A stretch of 64,000 nucleotides of DNA, taken from positions 806,001 to 870,000 of the forward strand of contig JASBNA010000003.1 of the NCBI GenBank assembly GCA_038087015.1, read 5' to 3'. Of this stretch, positions 47,101 to 58,970 are shown piece after piece. Below the pieces are notes generated by a model, which saw only the letters and a program-made list of their open reading frames with translations, did not search any database and had not been told where the DNA came from. Each line of letters starts with the position of its first letter. Position 1 is the stretch's first letter. Origin of the DNA: Cerrena zonata (Eukaryota > Basidiomycota > Agaricomycetes > Polyporales > Cerrenaceae). Both the position numbers and the translations under genes were made by a program.

Positions 47101-50100
47101 GTGGTGCTTTGTGAAAATAAACAGAATGGGGGCCGCGATAGGTTTTTGCAAATGGAGCAGAATCTATTTCTTCCAGGAGGATGGTGGCCTCATGTCAGAT
47201 TTCGGAATATCTACTCGGGTAATTTTGACGCTTTTGTGAAGGGTCCAGAAAAACAACAAGAAAAAAGGCGTGAAGGATAGTGCATGTATCTCGACGCGTG
47301 AACAACAAGAACACGACGCATAGGTCAGTTGACATATCGATGATGATGTTCGCAAACGCAAAGGGAAGCACGTCAACACAGCCCGAGTCTATCAAAGGGG
47401 AGTTGAAAGTACTTGGTATCTAAGGTTCTAGGGTACGCCCAGAACAGATGACGAGCGTAGGAAGCTTGATGTCAAGTCCAAAGCAAGGTCCGAAAACGAC
47501 AGGTGATGGATGATGGGTGGAATGCATATGTTTGCCGAGCATGCAGATTGAGGTAGGTATGTCCTTTAGGTATTAAAAACCAGGTTTCCGTGTATCGCGC
47601 ATGACACACAAGTGAGTGTATAGCATTTAGGGATGAAGTCGAGCTAGAAGCATTCAGTTCATCCCATCGGGTCACCTCTCGAGTTGCAAACGCCAGAGGA
47701 ATCTATTAAAAAAACATCAAGTAAGCGGAACAGGACGTTCATGCAATGCCAATTATGTTAGTTGTGTCGTAAAAAAAGAGCGAGGCAAACATACGCACAT
47801 ACCTCAAGCCGAAACTATGAATAGCTCAAACCCATTCGGCGATCAAGCTCCAAGCTTCAAATCTTTGAAGTAAGGATGACTTGACTATCTTTACTTCGAA
47901 TCACAGGTTATCAGCGCGGACGTTCCACAGCAGCTGTCTCGGAGCACGGATGTACGATATAGATACCCTCTCACTTGCCTCGTTTCCTCCCCCAAAAATC
48001 ACGAACCACGAACCCAGATCATCATCAGACCCGTAGGATAAACGCCAATATGTCACCAGAGATGAATGCCGATGGTAATAGAGTTACTCCAAAAGCACAA
48101 GATCTTCTTCCAGTCGCTTTTGGTGTCCCTTTTGTCCAGCGTCCCCCAGCACGGAGAAGAGCAGAGCAGGGGATCAGAGGGTAACGTTAACGGCTAAACC
48201 GGCTGTAGAGGTGCATCACTAAGTCCCTGCGCTTTCAATGGTCAACAGCAAACGAAGGAGGGGACAATGAACATGGTAACCAGATCAGCAGTTTACCCGT
48301 ACACCCAGTCTAGTTCAAAGATAGTCAATCGAATCCCAAGATCAGGAAGGCCCCTACTTAAGTGAAAGAAGTTCAGGGCGAAAAAAGTGTTTGTTAAGAG
48401 ATCTCGACCACCTGACCAGCTGTGAAAGCATACCCATACAATTCCCCAATCCTGTGAACGGTCCATATTCCCACAGCGTGGCATGGTGGTGGTATACGGA
48501 CCAGCATGGGAATTGGGTTCAATGGCAAGGGACGAGAAGGGGGAAGGGAACGAATGGATGGGGCAAGAAGGTTAACGGGAAGGGAAGACTTGGACTAAGA
48601 TGAGGGAAGTGTGCGGAGGATAACGGGACCCTTCGGGTGGCCGGGGTTGATAAGTGCACTTCTTCGCGGTTCGAGGAGGTGTTAGTGATTACAAGAAGTT
48701 GTTTCGAAGTTGAGGTGGGAGTGTTTTTTCTCTTCCTCTTGACAGCGTCGGAGTCTGTTTAATTATGTTGCAAGTTGGGTAATAACCGAGCCGAGCGTCG
48801 ATATGGATCGGAGTTCCGAGTGCATGTAACAAGGCGAGTCGGGCTTCAACAGTACCTGAAGATAAATAAAGAAACCGTAGTGAGCACTTTGCGTAGTAAG
48901 TAGGTACGACACTGTATGCAATCAAGAATCCCAAGTCCGGATTTTGCATAATAACGGGCGCGCGCTCGAGAGCCGAATAGAACAGCGTTTCACGGGAACG
49001 GAGGAGTCAAATTTCGAAACATGACCCAAGCACAGTAGTCATGCTATGCAACATTCGCAAAGAGTCGGACCACTGCGCGGTACAAGGTTTCGAGATTGTG
49101 AGGAATGTTAGAACTAAAAACAGACCACACACAGCTTAGTTGCACCATAAATAATATCATCGGCACCGTAGCACCACAACACCAACATATCAGGTACTCG
49201 GCACTCGGAACGCAGAATGCTGAATGCATTATGGATCAAGAAAGTCGGAGTATAGTGACGCACAACACGTCGAAACGATCCAAACTGCACCATGTCCAAG
49301 TGGAACACCAAACAGACAGTAGTAGCATACTGCAACACTGCACAGGGGAGCGAATCACGTCATAGAGATCACAGCCCAAACCTCAAGCGGGTTTTGAGCG
49401 GGCCCAAATAGTTGCGGGTCAAAAGCAAGATCAGCATATGGCCCCATGGCCATGGGTTGTTTTGACAGTATTTTGCTGTTCGGTCCCCCTCGATGCATAC
49501 ACATGATTGAGGATTGGGATCTGGGAGACTGAGTGAGAGACCGAGGAGGAAATGATGCAGGGTCATTGGGCGTGTGAAAAATGATTCGTGAAAAGTATGA
49601 AATGGTGAGTAAAAGGCTTGGAAGGTTGGGTGGGGGAGCGTATTGCCGATTGGGTTTGTGGATTACAGGCCAAGCCAGAGCGGAAACGAGGACGGAAGTG
49701 AAAGCAAACTGAAGGAGTGACAGAAGGCAAGAGAGCATTGGAATCTGATGATCTAAAAAAGCCCAGAGTCGGATGGATGAGACCGTGAGGGTCGGACTCT
49801 CAGGCCTCAGGTATCAAAGAGGCCTGGACTAGTTTCGTAAAAGGATTCAGATTTGTGACGAGTAGATCCTCCAAGATTGAATAGATCCAGGTAGACGATT
49901 TAGTTCCGAGTACGAGAGTTAGTCGACACCGACGCCTAGTCCCCGCTCCCGTCTCGGCAGGTAGTGCATATAGTCCGTATTTCCGCGTTGCAAGTGGGTG
50001 GGAGAATTAACCAAAACGGTCGAGCTGTCCGGGTTTGAGTCGTTTGGGGGAGCTATAAGAAGGATGAGGCTGTTATTCCTTTCATATAGCGCAGCAGCGC

Positions 50101-51839
50101 CGGAATGAAGCCAAGGCAACTGAAAAGTGAACGCAAACATTGATGGGTTGGATAGATCGTTGCCTTTGCTAAGCAAAGGGAGAAGCTGTCGTTCAAGACA
50201 ATTGTGGATATAATGGTCATCATGGCTGTTACAGGTGTCGAGGCTATGTAGCCTTGGGAAGAACTCACCGTGTACCACAAGGCTTCTTTCATGATGAGCG
50301 GCGCTGTTTGGGAAACAAGTGAACAGGATCGAGCACGGATACGGGCTGAATTTGCGAATGAGCATAACTGAATAACTAAATGCGATTTGGCAGAATCCAC
50401 GCTACGGGCGGTACGGGGAGTGCGAAGTTCGCGAGTTCATATTAAGTATGAGTGTGATAGTAAGATACTATTAGTAGGACCACACAAACACTGGTACGAC
50501 TTTGACTGTTTGGATGCGATCAAAGAGGGAAAGTCATATGAGTGTATTGTCAGAGACCGCCCGTACTGAATGCAATTGCTTTTTGAGGGCCGTTTGAAGT
50601 TTAGAGTTGATGATTAGAAAGGCTAATGGGGAGTCTGCGAGGCTCAAATAGAGTCCAACAGCGCCATGGGGAGTCCCGTGGTATCAGGAATGTGGCGAAT
50701 TTGACAAGGTCTGCGCAGCACGCGTGTGTTCTTTGGAGTCTGGGGTCAAGAGGTGTCAAAAACGCGGAGGACATCTGGATTCGATGGGCAGATGTAGCCA
50801 ATAGCTGCAAGTGTGGACGAAACAGGGTTCGAAATCGTCTTTGAGGCAATGTGACCACTGAAGTCTTCGCTTCGACGGCGAAGGTGTTGGTTTCCTGACG
50901 ATGGTGATGACCATGTCTGTAGACGTACTCGATCAGATGTGCGTTGTAGATGTGAGCTCGGATCGGTTTGGTTCAAGATGGGCAAGCCGAGAAAGGCAAG
51001 AGAATAGGATGGAGCGGCGGCCGTGCCAGGGGAATCGGATGGGATTGGAGGACGAGCTAGCGGCAAGTCGGCAAGCCAGGTCGGCCGAAGCGAGAGGGAC
51101 TGCCGAGGAGGTGGTGAAAGTGGGGTAGGGTGATTAGTCAGCGTGGGGAAGTGTGGGACCCAGTCGGGATTCGCACGGTCTCGCCAGCTGTTTTTAGATT
51201 GTGATTGTTGACGCTGACGATGGATCGGCAGAGGAAGGAGAAAATTGAACGTTTGGGATGGAGAAGAAAAAAGAGAATGTTTTGAGAGAATAGAAGAGGA
51301 AAAGGCTTTAGAGTATGCTGGGCGTGCTGGGCAAGTGATGTTATGGTAAGGACAAGAAGGAAGGAGAGAAACAAGCATGCTCGGCAAAGGGGGTGCCGAG
51401 AGAGGATCGCGTGTGTGGCCAAGATGACGTTGCGTGCTCGCTGGGAGGAGAGGTTGGCGGGAGGATGCGGAGGGAGGTGTGTGCGATGTGGGCTGGGAGA
51501 TAAGGACGGTCGGGGTGTTGAGCAGCAGGGAATGTCGCAGCTGGGTCGCAGCGAATGGAGCGTCGGTTCAGTTGAGAGGGCGGGGACCAATGGGAGGGAG
51601 TGACCGGATGAGAGGCCGGGTGAGCCGAGTGGGGGCGGAGTGTGAAGACTCGATCTGGCACTGGCACTGGGAGACGGACTCGGACTTGCTCCTACTGGCA
51701 CTCGCAAGCTGTGCTCTCTGCCAGTCCGAGTCTATACCACTCCCAATCCTTCCCGCAAATTACCCTCCATTTATTCTTCCTCCATCATCCCCCTCCTTGC
51801 CTAATACCCCTTCCCTCGTCGTCCTACACGACTGCAACC
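44131..51839. other. 7.7 kb without a supportable gene
   Basis: By far the longest empty stretch in a window that otherwise has a gene every 2 kb. Frames of 60-210 codons occur on both strands (for example minus 44980-45225, 45888-46229, 49355-49738, 50746-51387), but none has a motif I know or joins into a longer model with in-phase introns. Short local repeats are present: GGTTC units then GATTT units at 45702-45726, GCGAC three times near 45817, and CGCTAAC twice near 45234. The last 1.1 kb before the kinase gene is purine-rich and then pyrimidine-rich, and is probably a long promoter/5' UTR. No transposase, reverse transcriptase or terminal repeats were seen. Confidence 0.5.
51677..51732. 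repeat. Inverted repeat 108 bp before the kinase start
   Basis: GACTCGGACT (51677-51686) and its exact reverse complement AGTCCGAGTC (51723-51732) with a 36-nt spacer. In the transcript it could form a hairpin in the 5' UTR; as DNA it could be a split binding site. Both are inference. Confidence 0.5.
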
Positions 51840-54800
51840 ATGCTCTCTGCCCGCCCCATGGAACCCGTAGCGGTCACCATACCCGCCTCTCTCTCTGGCT
51901 CTCCCTCTGACCCTCGTCTCCATTCGCCCATCTCCCCAGCCGTCCTCGACTCTTCACGGCTGCAGTCCCAGCCCAAACCCTCCCCGCTCGGTCTGCAACC
52001 AGCTCCAGAGGTCCGTGTTCAGTCACCCTCACCCTCTCAGCCAGAGTTTGCAGCCAAGCCTGCTGCTGCTCAACCCAGTCCAAGCGCTGCAAAGCTTCCC
52101 CAGGACCAGGTCAGTGTCTTCGCTTCTTATTCCCTTATTTGCCAATCGCCATCTTTCCCGTACCCAACCGGAAGACACTCCCCACTATTTGTCTTCTGCT
52201 CCATTCCTATTGATTATATGCACACCGGTTTGTCTTTACTCACCTTTGTCATTTCCTACCCTCTTAGACCCCGGCTCCTTCCACTCCAACAAGACCATCA
52301 CGTTCGCGGTCTTTTCTCTCTTCTTCGTTTTCTACCATTCGAAGATCTCCCTCTCCCACTTCATCGTCACCGACGTCAGAATCGAACACTCCAGATCCTC
52401 CGCAGACATCGTCCTCTGTCCGCTTCCCATTTTCTTCGCGCAAGGCATCTATACCTGTGCCAGCTCTCATGACACCCACTACGCCTGCCACAGCTAGCCC
52501 GATACCCACTCCCGTGCGGACGTCTTCTGACCCAGATTCTTGTCTTCCACCGACTCCAGGAACTGCCAAGAGCTTCAAGGGCCATAACCCTCTGCATGAC
52601 CTCAAGCGCTTCTTGAATCACCATATTCCTCATCACTCCTCGAATTCTGATACTCCTTCCGCCTCTACTGCTCCTGCCACCGGTGTAGCTACTCCTTCTG
52701 ACCCACACTTGCTTCCTGCAGACCAACGTCGTGGCCCGCATTTCGACCAGTCAAGTCTTTTGGATGTTGTTCCCGGAGTCCATACTGCGCCGGGCACCCC
52801 TGCTCCTGCCTCTTCGCCTGGCAGTGCTTCATCTGGCCAACGGACACCCGAGCACCAACCTGCTCCTTCAGATGCCGGCAGCAGCAAATCTCATCGCGAG
52901 CATCGGTTTACGTCACTAATTCGGCGAGACAAGGAGCATAAGAACGGAAGTAGTAGCGAAAAGAAGAAGAAGCGGAAGGACGACGAGCATCATCATAGTG
53001 AACCAAATGGCCATAACGGCTCTATCAAAGACGAACGTGTCATCAAGACCCCGTCACCTGGTAGCAGTTCTGCGCACACGGCCGCAAGCTCTGATTCTCC
53101 TCCGAGGACGATTGAATCGAAAACGAGCGAGAAATCTGCGGCCAGTTCGACACCTTCGAAAGCTCCTCCGAAAACTCCCTCAAGACGGAGCACAAGCTCG
53201 TCGCATCACCCGATACAGTCGTTGTCGGAAGCTACTCAGGCACACTTGTCTAAAAAGTATGGCAAATGGGGACGTGTACTCGGCTCCGGCGCAGGTGGTA
53301 CTGTTCGTTTGATCAAGGCTTCAACCAAGAATGGTGGAACGATTTACGCCGTCAAGGAGTTCAGACCAAAGAGGCAAGGGGAAACCGAACGAGAGTATCA
53401 GAAGAAGGTGACTGCTGAGTTTTGTGTGGGGAGCACGTTGAAGCACATGAACATCATTGAGACTGTCGATATCGTGAGCGATCATGGGCATTACTACGAG
53501 GTATGTGTCTCGCGTACATCGATGTATGCGTCATTGATCGCGTTGTCTGACCTCATGTTTGATCGGTTGTGTCTCAGGTCATGGAATATGCTCCATACGA
53601 TCTCTTTAGCGTTGTCATGTCGGGCAAGATGTCGAGACCAGAGATCTATTGTGTCTTTAGACAAATATGCGATGGAGTGGAATACCTCCATTCGTTAGGG
53701 CTTGCACATCGGGATCTTAAGCTGGATAACTGCGTCATGACCACTAGCAACGTTGTCAAGCTTATCGACTTCGGTACTGCAACCGTCTTCCATTACCCAG
53801 GGAAGAAAACAACGTTGGCCACAGGTATCGTCGGTAGTGACCCTTACCTCGCGCCGGAAGTGCTCTCGGAAGAGAGTTACGACCCTCGTAAGACTGATGT
53901 CTGGAGCGTCGCCATCATCTTCATGTGCATGGTCCTCCGACGCTTCCCTTGGAAGATCCCCGACCCTAAAGTCGACCCAAGCTTCAGAGCTTTCATTCAT
54001 GCCCACCCCGATCTCTCGCAAAAGCCAGAGAAGAAGCCTATAAAGGGAGACAAGGAGCAAACCAAGGAGGGTAACCCTCCCACTGCTCTTCTGAGCCGAC
54101 AGCAGTCACATAACTCTGACACTCCATCGACGACGACCGCGACTGGTACTATCGGCGAACCTCTGATTCCATACCGGGAACCTGAGCGCGGTGACAGCAC
54201 AGGCACGGAATCATCAACAGATGGCCTCTCTATCACCGACACTTCGTCATCAGACGACACCTCTCTCACCGTCCCCTCGATCGAACGCGCGGCTGACGGA
54301 GAGTCAATCATTAACACCACCGATGTGGCTGAGAAGCTCACTCCTCAACAGAGGTTCAAGGCTTCGTATCATCCCGGACAGGGAGTCCTTTCGAGGTCGA
54401 CGGCGACTTTGCCGGCATTGTTTGGTGAGATGGTGAATGCTGTCGAGAGCCCGCAGGATATGGATCCTTCTGTCAGGACTTTTGCACGTCCTGGGAACTC
54501 GACAGAGAGTTTGCCTGTTACGCCGATCATGTCGTATAGGGAACCCATCGTTCCGAGATCGCCTTTACCTGAGGCCGATGAGTTGTTGACACCGACGTTG
54601 AAGAGGAAGGCGGATCCCGTTGGTGAGGTAGCTTCTGTCATTGAGCTCCCACCTGCTACCGGTACCGTCAAGGCGAAGGACTTTGCAAGCCATGAAGCGA
54701 AACTTGCGCAGATTTCTAGAGTTCAAGACAGCGTAGATCAAGCGCAGATTGCAAACCCGAGTCCTGAAGCCACTCCTACGATGGCGCCACCCCAGGCTGA

Positions 54801-55248
54801 TGTCAAAGACAAGTCCAAGTCGGAAGGTACTGTTTCGCCCAACGTCAAGAAAGATGCCCCTCCCCGTCGTCGTGCACGCGCAGACAGCCGTGCCTCCGTG
54901 TCGACTTTCCACTCTGGTGGAGCCGAAAGCATCTTCCGTCTTCTCCCTCGTGAGACTCGTGCTTGCGTTCGTCGCATGATGTTCATCGATCCCACAGCGC
55001 GGTGCACATTGACGGACTTGTTGAAGGGCAAGGGCAAGTCTGGCGACTTGCTTTGTGGATGCAACTCGCATGATAAGGATAGTCCAAGGTGTCCTGATCA
55101 TTTGGACGATCCTGAAGATGAGGATGAAGGCGATGAGTGGCTGAGGAGCATCAAGCCTTGTTCGGAGTTGGCGGAGGGTCAAATGTCCCAACATTCGCAT
55201 ATTAAAGTGGCGGTGGATGAGAAGGCGCATAAGAGACGGTTCTTTTAG
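51840..55248 (+). CDS. Serine/threonine protein kinase of the Hal4/Sat4-Npr1 type
   Basis: This group of fungal kinases controls plasma-membrane nutrient and cation transporters. Three exons (51840-52109, 52268-53500, 53578-55248) encode 1,057 residues. The first 415 residues are Ser/Pro/Thr-rich and probably disordered. The kinase domain starts about residue 420: [20 protein letters not shown] (glycine loop), [12 protein letters not shown] (Lys), HGHYYE spliced to [13 protein letters not shown] (hinge), [12 protein letters not shown] (catalytic loop), [11 protein letters not shown] (DFG), [12 protein letters not shown] (APE), [20 protein letters not shown]. After FPWKIPDP a Ser/Thr/Pro-rich insertion of about 320 residues separates the last helices, [20 protein letters not shown] followed by [14 protein letters not shown]. 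The C-terminus has a Cys/His cluster ([16 protein letters not shown]) and ends AHKRRFF. All catalytic residues are present. Convergent with the OS-9 gene. Confidence 0.92.
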
Positions 55249-56392
55249 CGTCGAAGGTTGTCGATATCCATTAGACTTGGATGGGAAGCGTCGGTCCCAG
55301 GTTGGGCTGGCGGTTCTCACTTTGTCTCATTGCTCATCACCATCATCGTCATCCCTACTACATCCCCCTGGCTGTTGATATCATCTCATTGTATCATGAA
55401 CCCGCCATGACATTGATTTCTATTTCGTTGTATAGATCTTTTTCACTTATTTTCGCTTGCTTCGTCTCTTCCTACTCTAAGTCTTGCTCTTTCCTTGCCC
55501 TTCTTTTTTCTTTTTCTCTTACTTCCTATTGCTTTTACGCTATCCTACCTGCCTCGTCTGGCTTGTTATAGACGGTATGGTCCATTCACCCTTTCCTTTA
55601 CCTTTTTTTCACTCTTCGATGCATATCATAACCGTACCTCTTCCACCTATTAACTCCCTCTTCCAAACGATTCCCATGATCATCCCTAAACGTCCACCAA
55701 CTTCCTTAAATCCGTTTTCACCCAAATCTTCTTCTCCTTATCACCCCCACATCACCCTCTATTCCCTTGTCTCTCTTGCCCCCCTTTCCTGCCTTTATGA
55801 CGACGAGCCGGGGGACCTCTGGACTATCATTCACTTCCTGTCTAAAAACGGTTTTTCATATGTATTCCCCCCCCTTCCCCTTTCCCCTTCCACCCTTTTT
55901 TTTTGTTTGCTTCTTGTCCGTAATAGAAAAAAAGATCGTTGTAATTCTATATATGCCTCTGTCTAAATCACTAAATCATTTTTTCTCTCAATCCTCGTCC
56001 GAGTTAACGGTGTGTAAAGTGAGAACCGGGTGGGAGGAAAAGTGCGAATGGACGTATCGCGTTACTCGTGCTTCGGGTCGAGATGGTCCAAGATAGAGAT
56101 TTTCGAGAAAAAAAAACTAAGGTCAAGCTTCAAGGCACTAGTTCCAGTGCCCTTTATTGCAAGCTCAGAGTTGGGTATTTGTCAGAGTTCTCCGCCGTCA
56201 CTTCGACTTCTTTAGGAGAGTCTGACAGTGATAAGTTGATAATCCACGGAACCCACCGCTGGCAAGTCATGGAAGCCACACCTCACAGAAGTCCACGAAG
56301 GTTCAAGTTGATGATTAAATCAGCAATAGAGATATATAGATATCCAGGGATTCCAAGTGATCCCCCTAAAAACATAAGGATATATTACATAT
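55249..56392. other. 1.1 kb pyrimidine-rich tract between convergent genes
   Basis: On the plus strand about 55400-55960 is dominated by C and T, with long runs such as CCCTTTTTTTTTTG near 55892. It follows the kinase gene and faces the 3' end of the OS-9 gene. Open frames here are artefacts of the composition. Likely 3' UTR sequence. Confidence 0.6.
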
Positions 56393-58250
56393 TCAGAGTT
56401 CATCCCTTCCCCCTCGTTTTTGTTCTCCCTTGCGACCCTGAGAGCCAGGACGGGAACCAGAACCGGACTTGTCCTCCTTCTTGTTCTTCTCGCCTTTGAC
56501 GGTGTAGCCGGCCGCACGAAGGACTTCTTCAATCGAAGGCGTTGGTGCTTTCCCCTTTCCCTTCCCCTTCCCGTTTCCATCCTTCTCATCCACATCCTCT
56601 TCTTCGTCAAAGTCCGCTTCGACAAATTCTATAATGACCTCCTCATCCCCATCTCCAATAGGTTCAATGAACACCTCCCCGGCCTTCATCTCCCCACTCG
56701 ACCCACCCAACAGCTTTTCCAGCGCCTTCCTGATCAGCTCATGTTGTTTCTTCAATTTAGGATCGTCCGCTGTCTTCTTGTCTGTGCCGACAGTGGGAGG
56801 AGGTTGATGTGGTGCAGGCGCTATAACAGGTTGTTTAGATCTCTTCGGCATTCTGAATGGGTGATCCGCAGGAGGGAGTGTTCGGTCAGCGGCGTCGTAC
56901 GCATCTTGGTTGAGGATCTGTCTGCAACGAATAAACGTTTCTTCGCGTGCGTCTAGACGTGATTTGAATCCCGGTTCGCCGCAGAGACGCGGGGTGGCTA
57001 TGTGCATGACATAGCGACAGGTTTGGGTCTCTTTGACGAACAGGATGGTGTCTGTCATCGTCATCGAACAGTGGAACTAGTTATCACAGAACAGAAGGAA
57101 AGGGGTTATTGGAAATTAGATACACCATATGATAGGACAGATAAGAATGGGAAGAGCTTACCTGAATTTCAACTTCACGTTTACCGTTTGTCTTGTCGCA
57201 GTAGGTTCCGTCACCCCATCGTTGAACGAGGTACCTGGAGCCGGGACCCCGGGCAAGCTCAACGTTTGCCGCCAAGACAGCTTCCTCTGCGACGGTGAGA
57301 TCGGCGCCAGGGTCTAATGTTGGAGGGGCTCTTCCGAGTGTGTAAGCTTCCCACTAAACAAGGATGGAAAAATAGAATAAAGAAACACAATCCTTCGAAT
57401 TAATTATATCCCCATCCACTTTAGACTAATCCGGACGTACCTCTGTGTCTTCTTCTGGTCTATATTCGCCTAATGATAAGCCGAAAATGAATGGATGAAT
57501 AGGTCAGAGAGCGTCATTTGGATAATAACACCGATGGAATGGCGTAGAGTGGGCCACCTGGCTTACCGAGACGTTGGGCCTGTGGGTTGACTAGTTCGTG
57601 GAATTGACGGACGTGTGAATTATGGCAGTAGGCATACGTGAACCAGTTCTGCCTATGCTAGAAGAACAATGTCGTCAGGCTTAATGGAATTATGGAAAAG
57701 GCATTGTATTTGCTTCCGTACGTAAAGACAGGTGCCTGCGAGCGGTTGGAGAAGCGACCATGTATGTCCTGGTTTGATATCTGCAGAAGCGTCTTCGTCT
57801 GCTAGTGGAGAGGAGGTATCTTCTGGTGGTGGAGGTATCAGGCAAGCAAAGGATGTTTTCGGGCCAAACTTCATAAGCTCTAGACGATGTGTCGAAAGCG
57901 TTGAAGGGTCAGGCTGCCGTGGAATGAGAATGCGCATTCACAGAATTAGAGTACAAGGCACCGACTTGTGATGCAACGGATGACTGGCTGTCTCCGCCGT
58001 CTATGCTCTGGATAGGGGGAGCCCCGGAGTGGTCCTGCTGCCATCGCTGGTCGAGAAACTCGAGTTCGCCACCCTTGAGTCCATGCTGAAACCAGCGCTG
58101 TGCAGTTTCATTAAGAACAGGAAGTCCGTGGAGAAAGGTGACTCTATACTTGGGAAAGGCAAACGGGTCTTCGGGGACGAGAGAGTGATGTAGCCTGGCG
58201 GAAACCAGGGCAGCTAGTGTAAGTGGTAGGGCGAGATGAGTGGCGAACAT
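56393..58250 (-). CDS. YOS9: ER lectin OS-9/Yos9 for glycoprotein quality control
   Basis: A luminal ER lectin that reads trimmed glycans on misfolded proteins and passes them to the Hrd1 ligase (ERAD). I start at 58250, where MFATHLALPLTLAALVSA is a signal peptide; an in-frame ATG at 58289 would add 13 residues. FAFPKYRVTFLHGLPVLN follows. Later exons give LMKFGPKTSFACLIPPPPED and HTWSLLQPLAGTCLYVRKQ, NWFTYAYCHNSHVRQFHELV, and the MRH (mannose-6-phosphate receptor homology) core RYLVQRWGDGTYCDKTNGKR, FHCSMTMTDTILFVKETQTC and PRLCGEPGFKSR. Sugar-contact Gln/Arg/Glu positions and paired cysteines are visible. The tail is acidic then Lys/Gly-rich, and the protein ends GGRDEL, an HDEL-type ER-retrieval signal. 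At least six exons. Confidence 0.92.
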
Positions 58251-58970
58251 GACGACGGAATACAATGCAATGCGAGTTGGGACGACCACGTTGGCTTGGG
58301 CGTGTATTGTGGCGGCGACAGAGCGATTGATCCTCCGCGAATGAAAGTAAGCAACTGCTTGTCCGGACCGTGGAGGGCAAACAGCTGGCAGAAACGGAGA
58401 TTATTATGGTATTATTGGGGGAAATTGGACAAAAATGGGTTATGTATGGCGAGCAGAACGTCACTCTGTGTGTTCGTATGCATTTTCTGGTGCAGGTGAT
58501 TTACTGTTACGGCAGATCGGCTGCCTATCGCACAGAATATGGCTGGAGGATATTCCTTGTGTGAGTTGCCCTGTTATCTGATTTTCTCTGCCCTCATCAC
58601 CCCCTCCTGATTGATGCAATCCAGCAGTTCTGGTCCGGACATATTCATACAAGTGTGAATACGGCCCATCCCAATCCCAGTCTTTTCTCGGACATCCGCT
58701 CAAAAGTCAGGAATCAGACACACAAACGCTCGCATTCGGCACCCTCAGTGGAATTCTTGCGGCCCTCTGAATAATTACGTACGGCCCTTGCGCGAATCCC
58801 CAGAGCCAGTCAGGAATTCTCGAAGATAATGCCCACCTCTTTTGGCTCAGAATTGCACGCGAGAGAATTCAATTAACGGCTTATTGGCTTAAAACCCATC
58901 GCGCCGTTGCCCTTTCCCACTTTCCCCCTCTGTCGTTCCGCTCCCCCTTTCCTTCTTTCGCCCCTCCACC
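58251..58970. promoter_or_regulatory. 0.72 kb divergent promoter region (OS-9 / AT-hook gene)
   Basis: It separates two divergent start codons. The 60 bp before the AT-hook gene are strongly C/T-rich (TTCCCCCTCTGT, CCCCCTTTCCTTC), a common feature of basidiomycete promoters. No specific site was assigned. Confidence 0.4.

Noticed and set aside
46531..47239. Several plus-strand frames that might be fragments of a decayed gene
   Set aside because: One possible splice (GTACGT to CTACCAG near 46611-46674) runs into a stop soon after, and no family match is convincing.
49355..49738. 127-codon minus-strand frame starting with a hydrophobic, signal-peptide-like segment
   Set aside because: The rest is low-complexity Pro/Ser-rich without family features; a secreted protein cannot be supported without transcripts.
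50746..51707. Two long minus-strand frames (213 and 189 codons) upstream of the kinase
   Set aside because: They are rich in Ser, Pro, Arg and Leu, overlap each other in different frames and follow the purine-rich bias of the plus strand; they look like composition artefacts.
55484..55966. 160-codon hydrophobic plus-strand frame after the kinase gene
   Set aside because: It is created by the C/T-rich tract (Phe, Leu, Ser, Pro codons) and has no motif.
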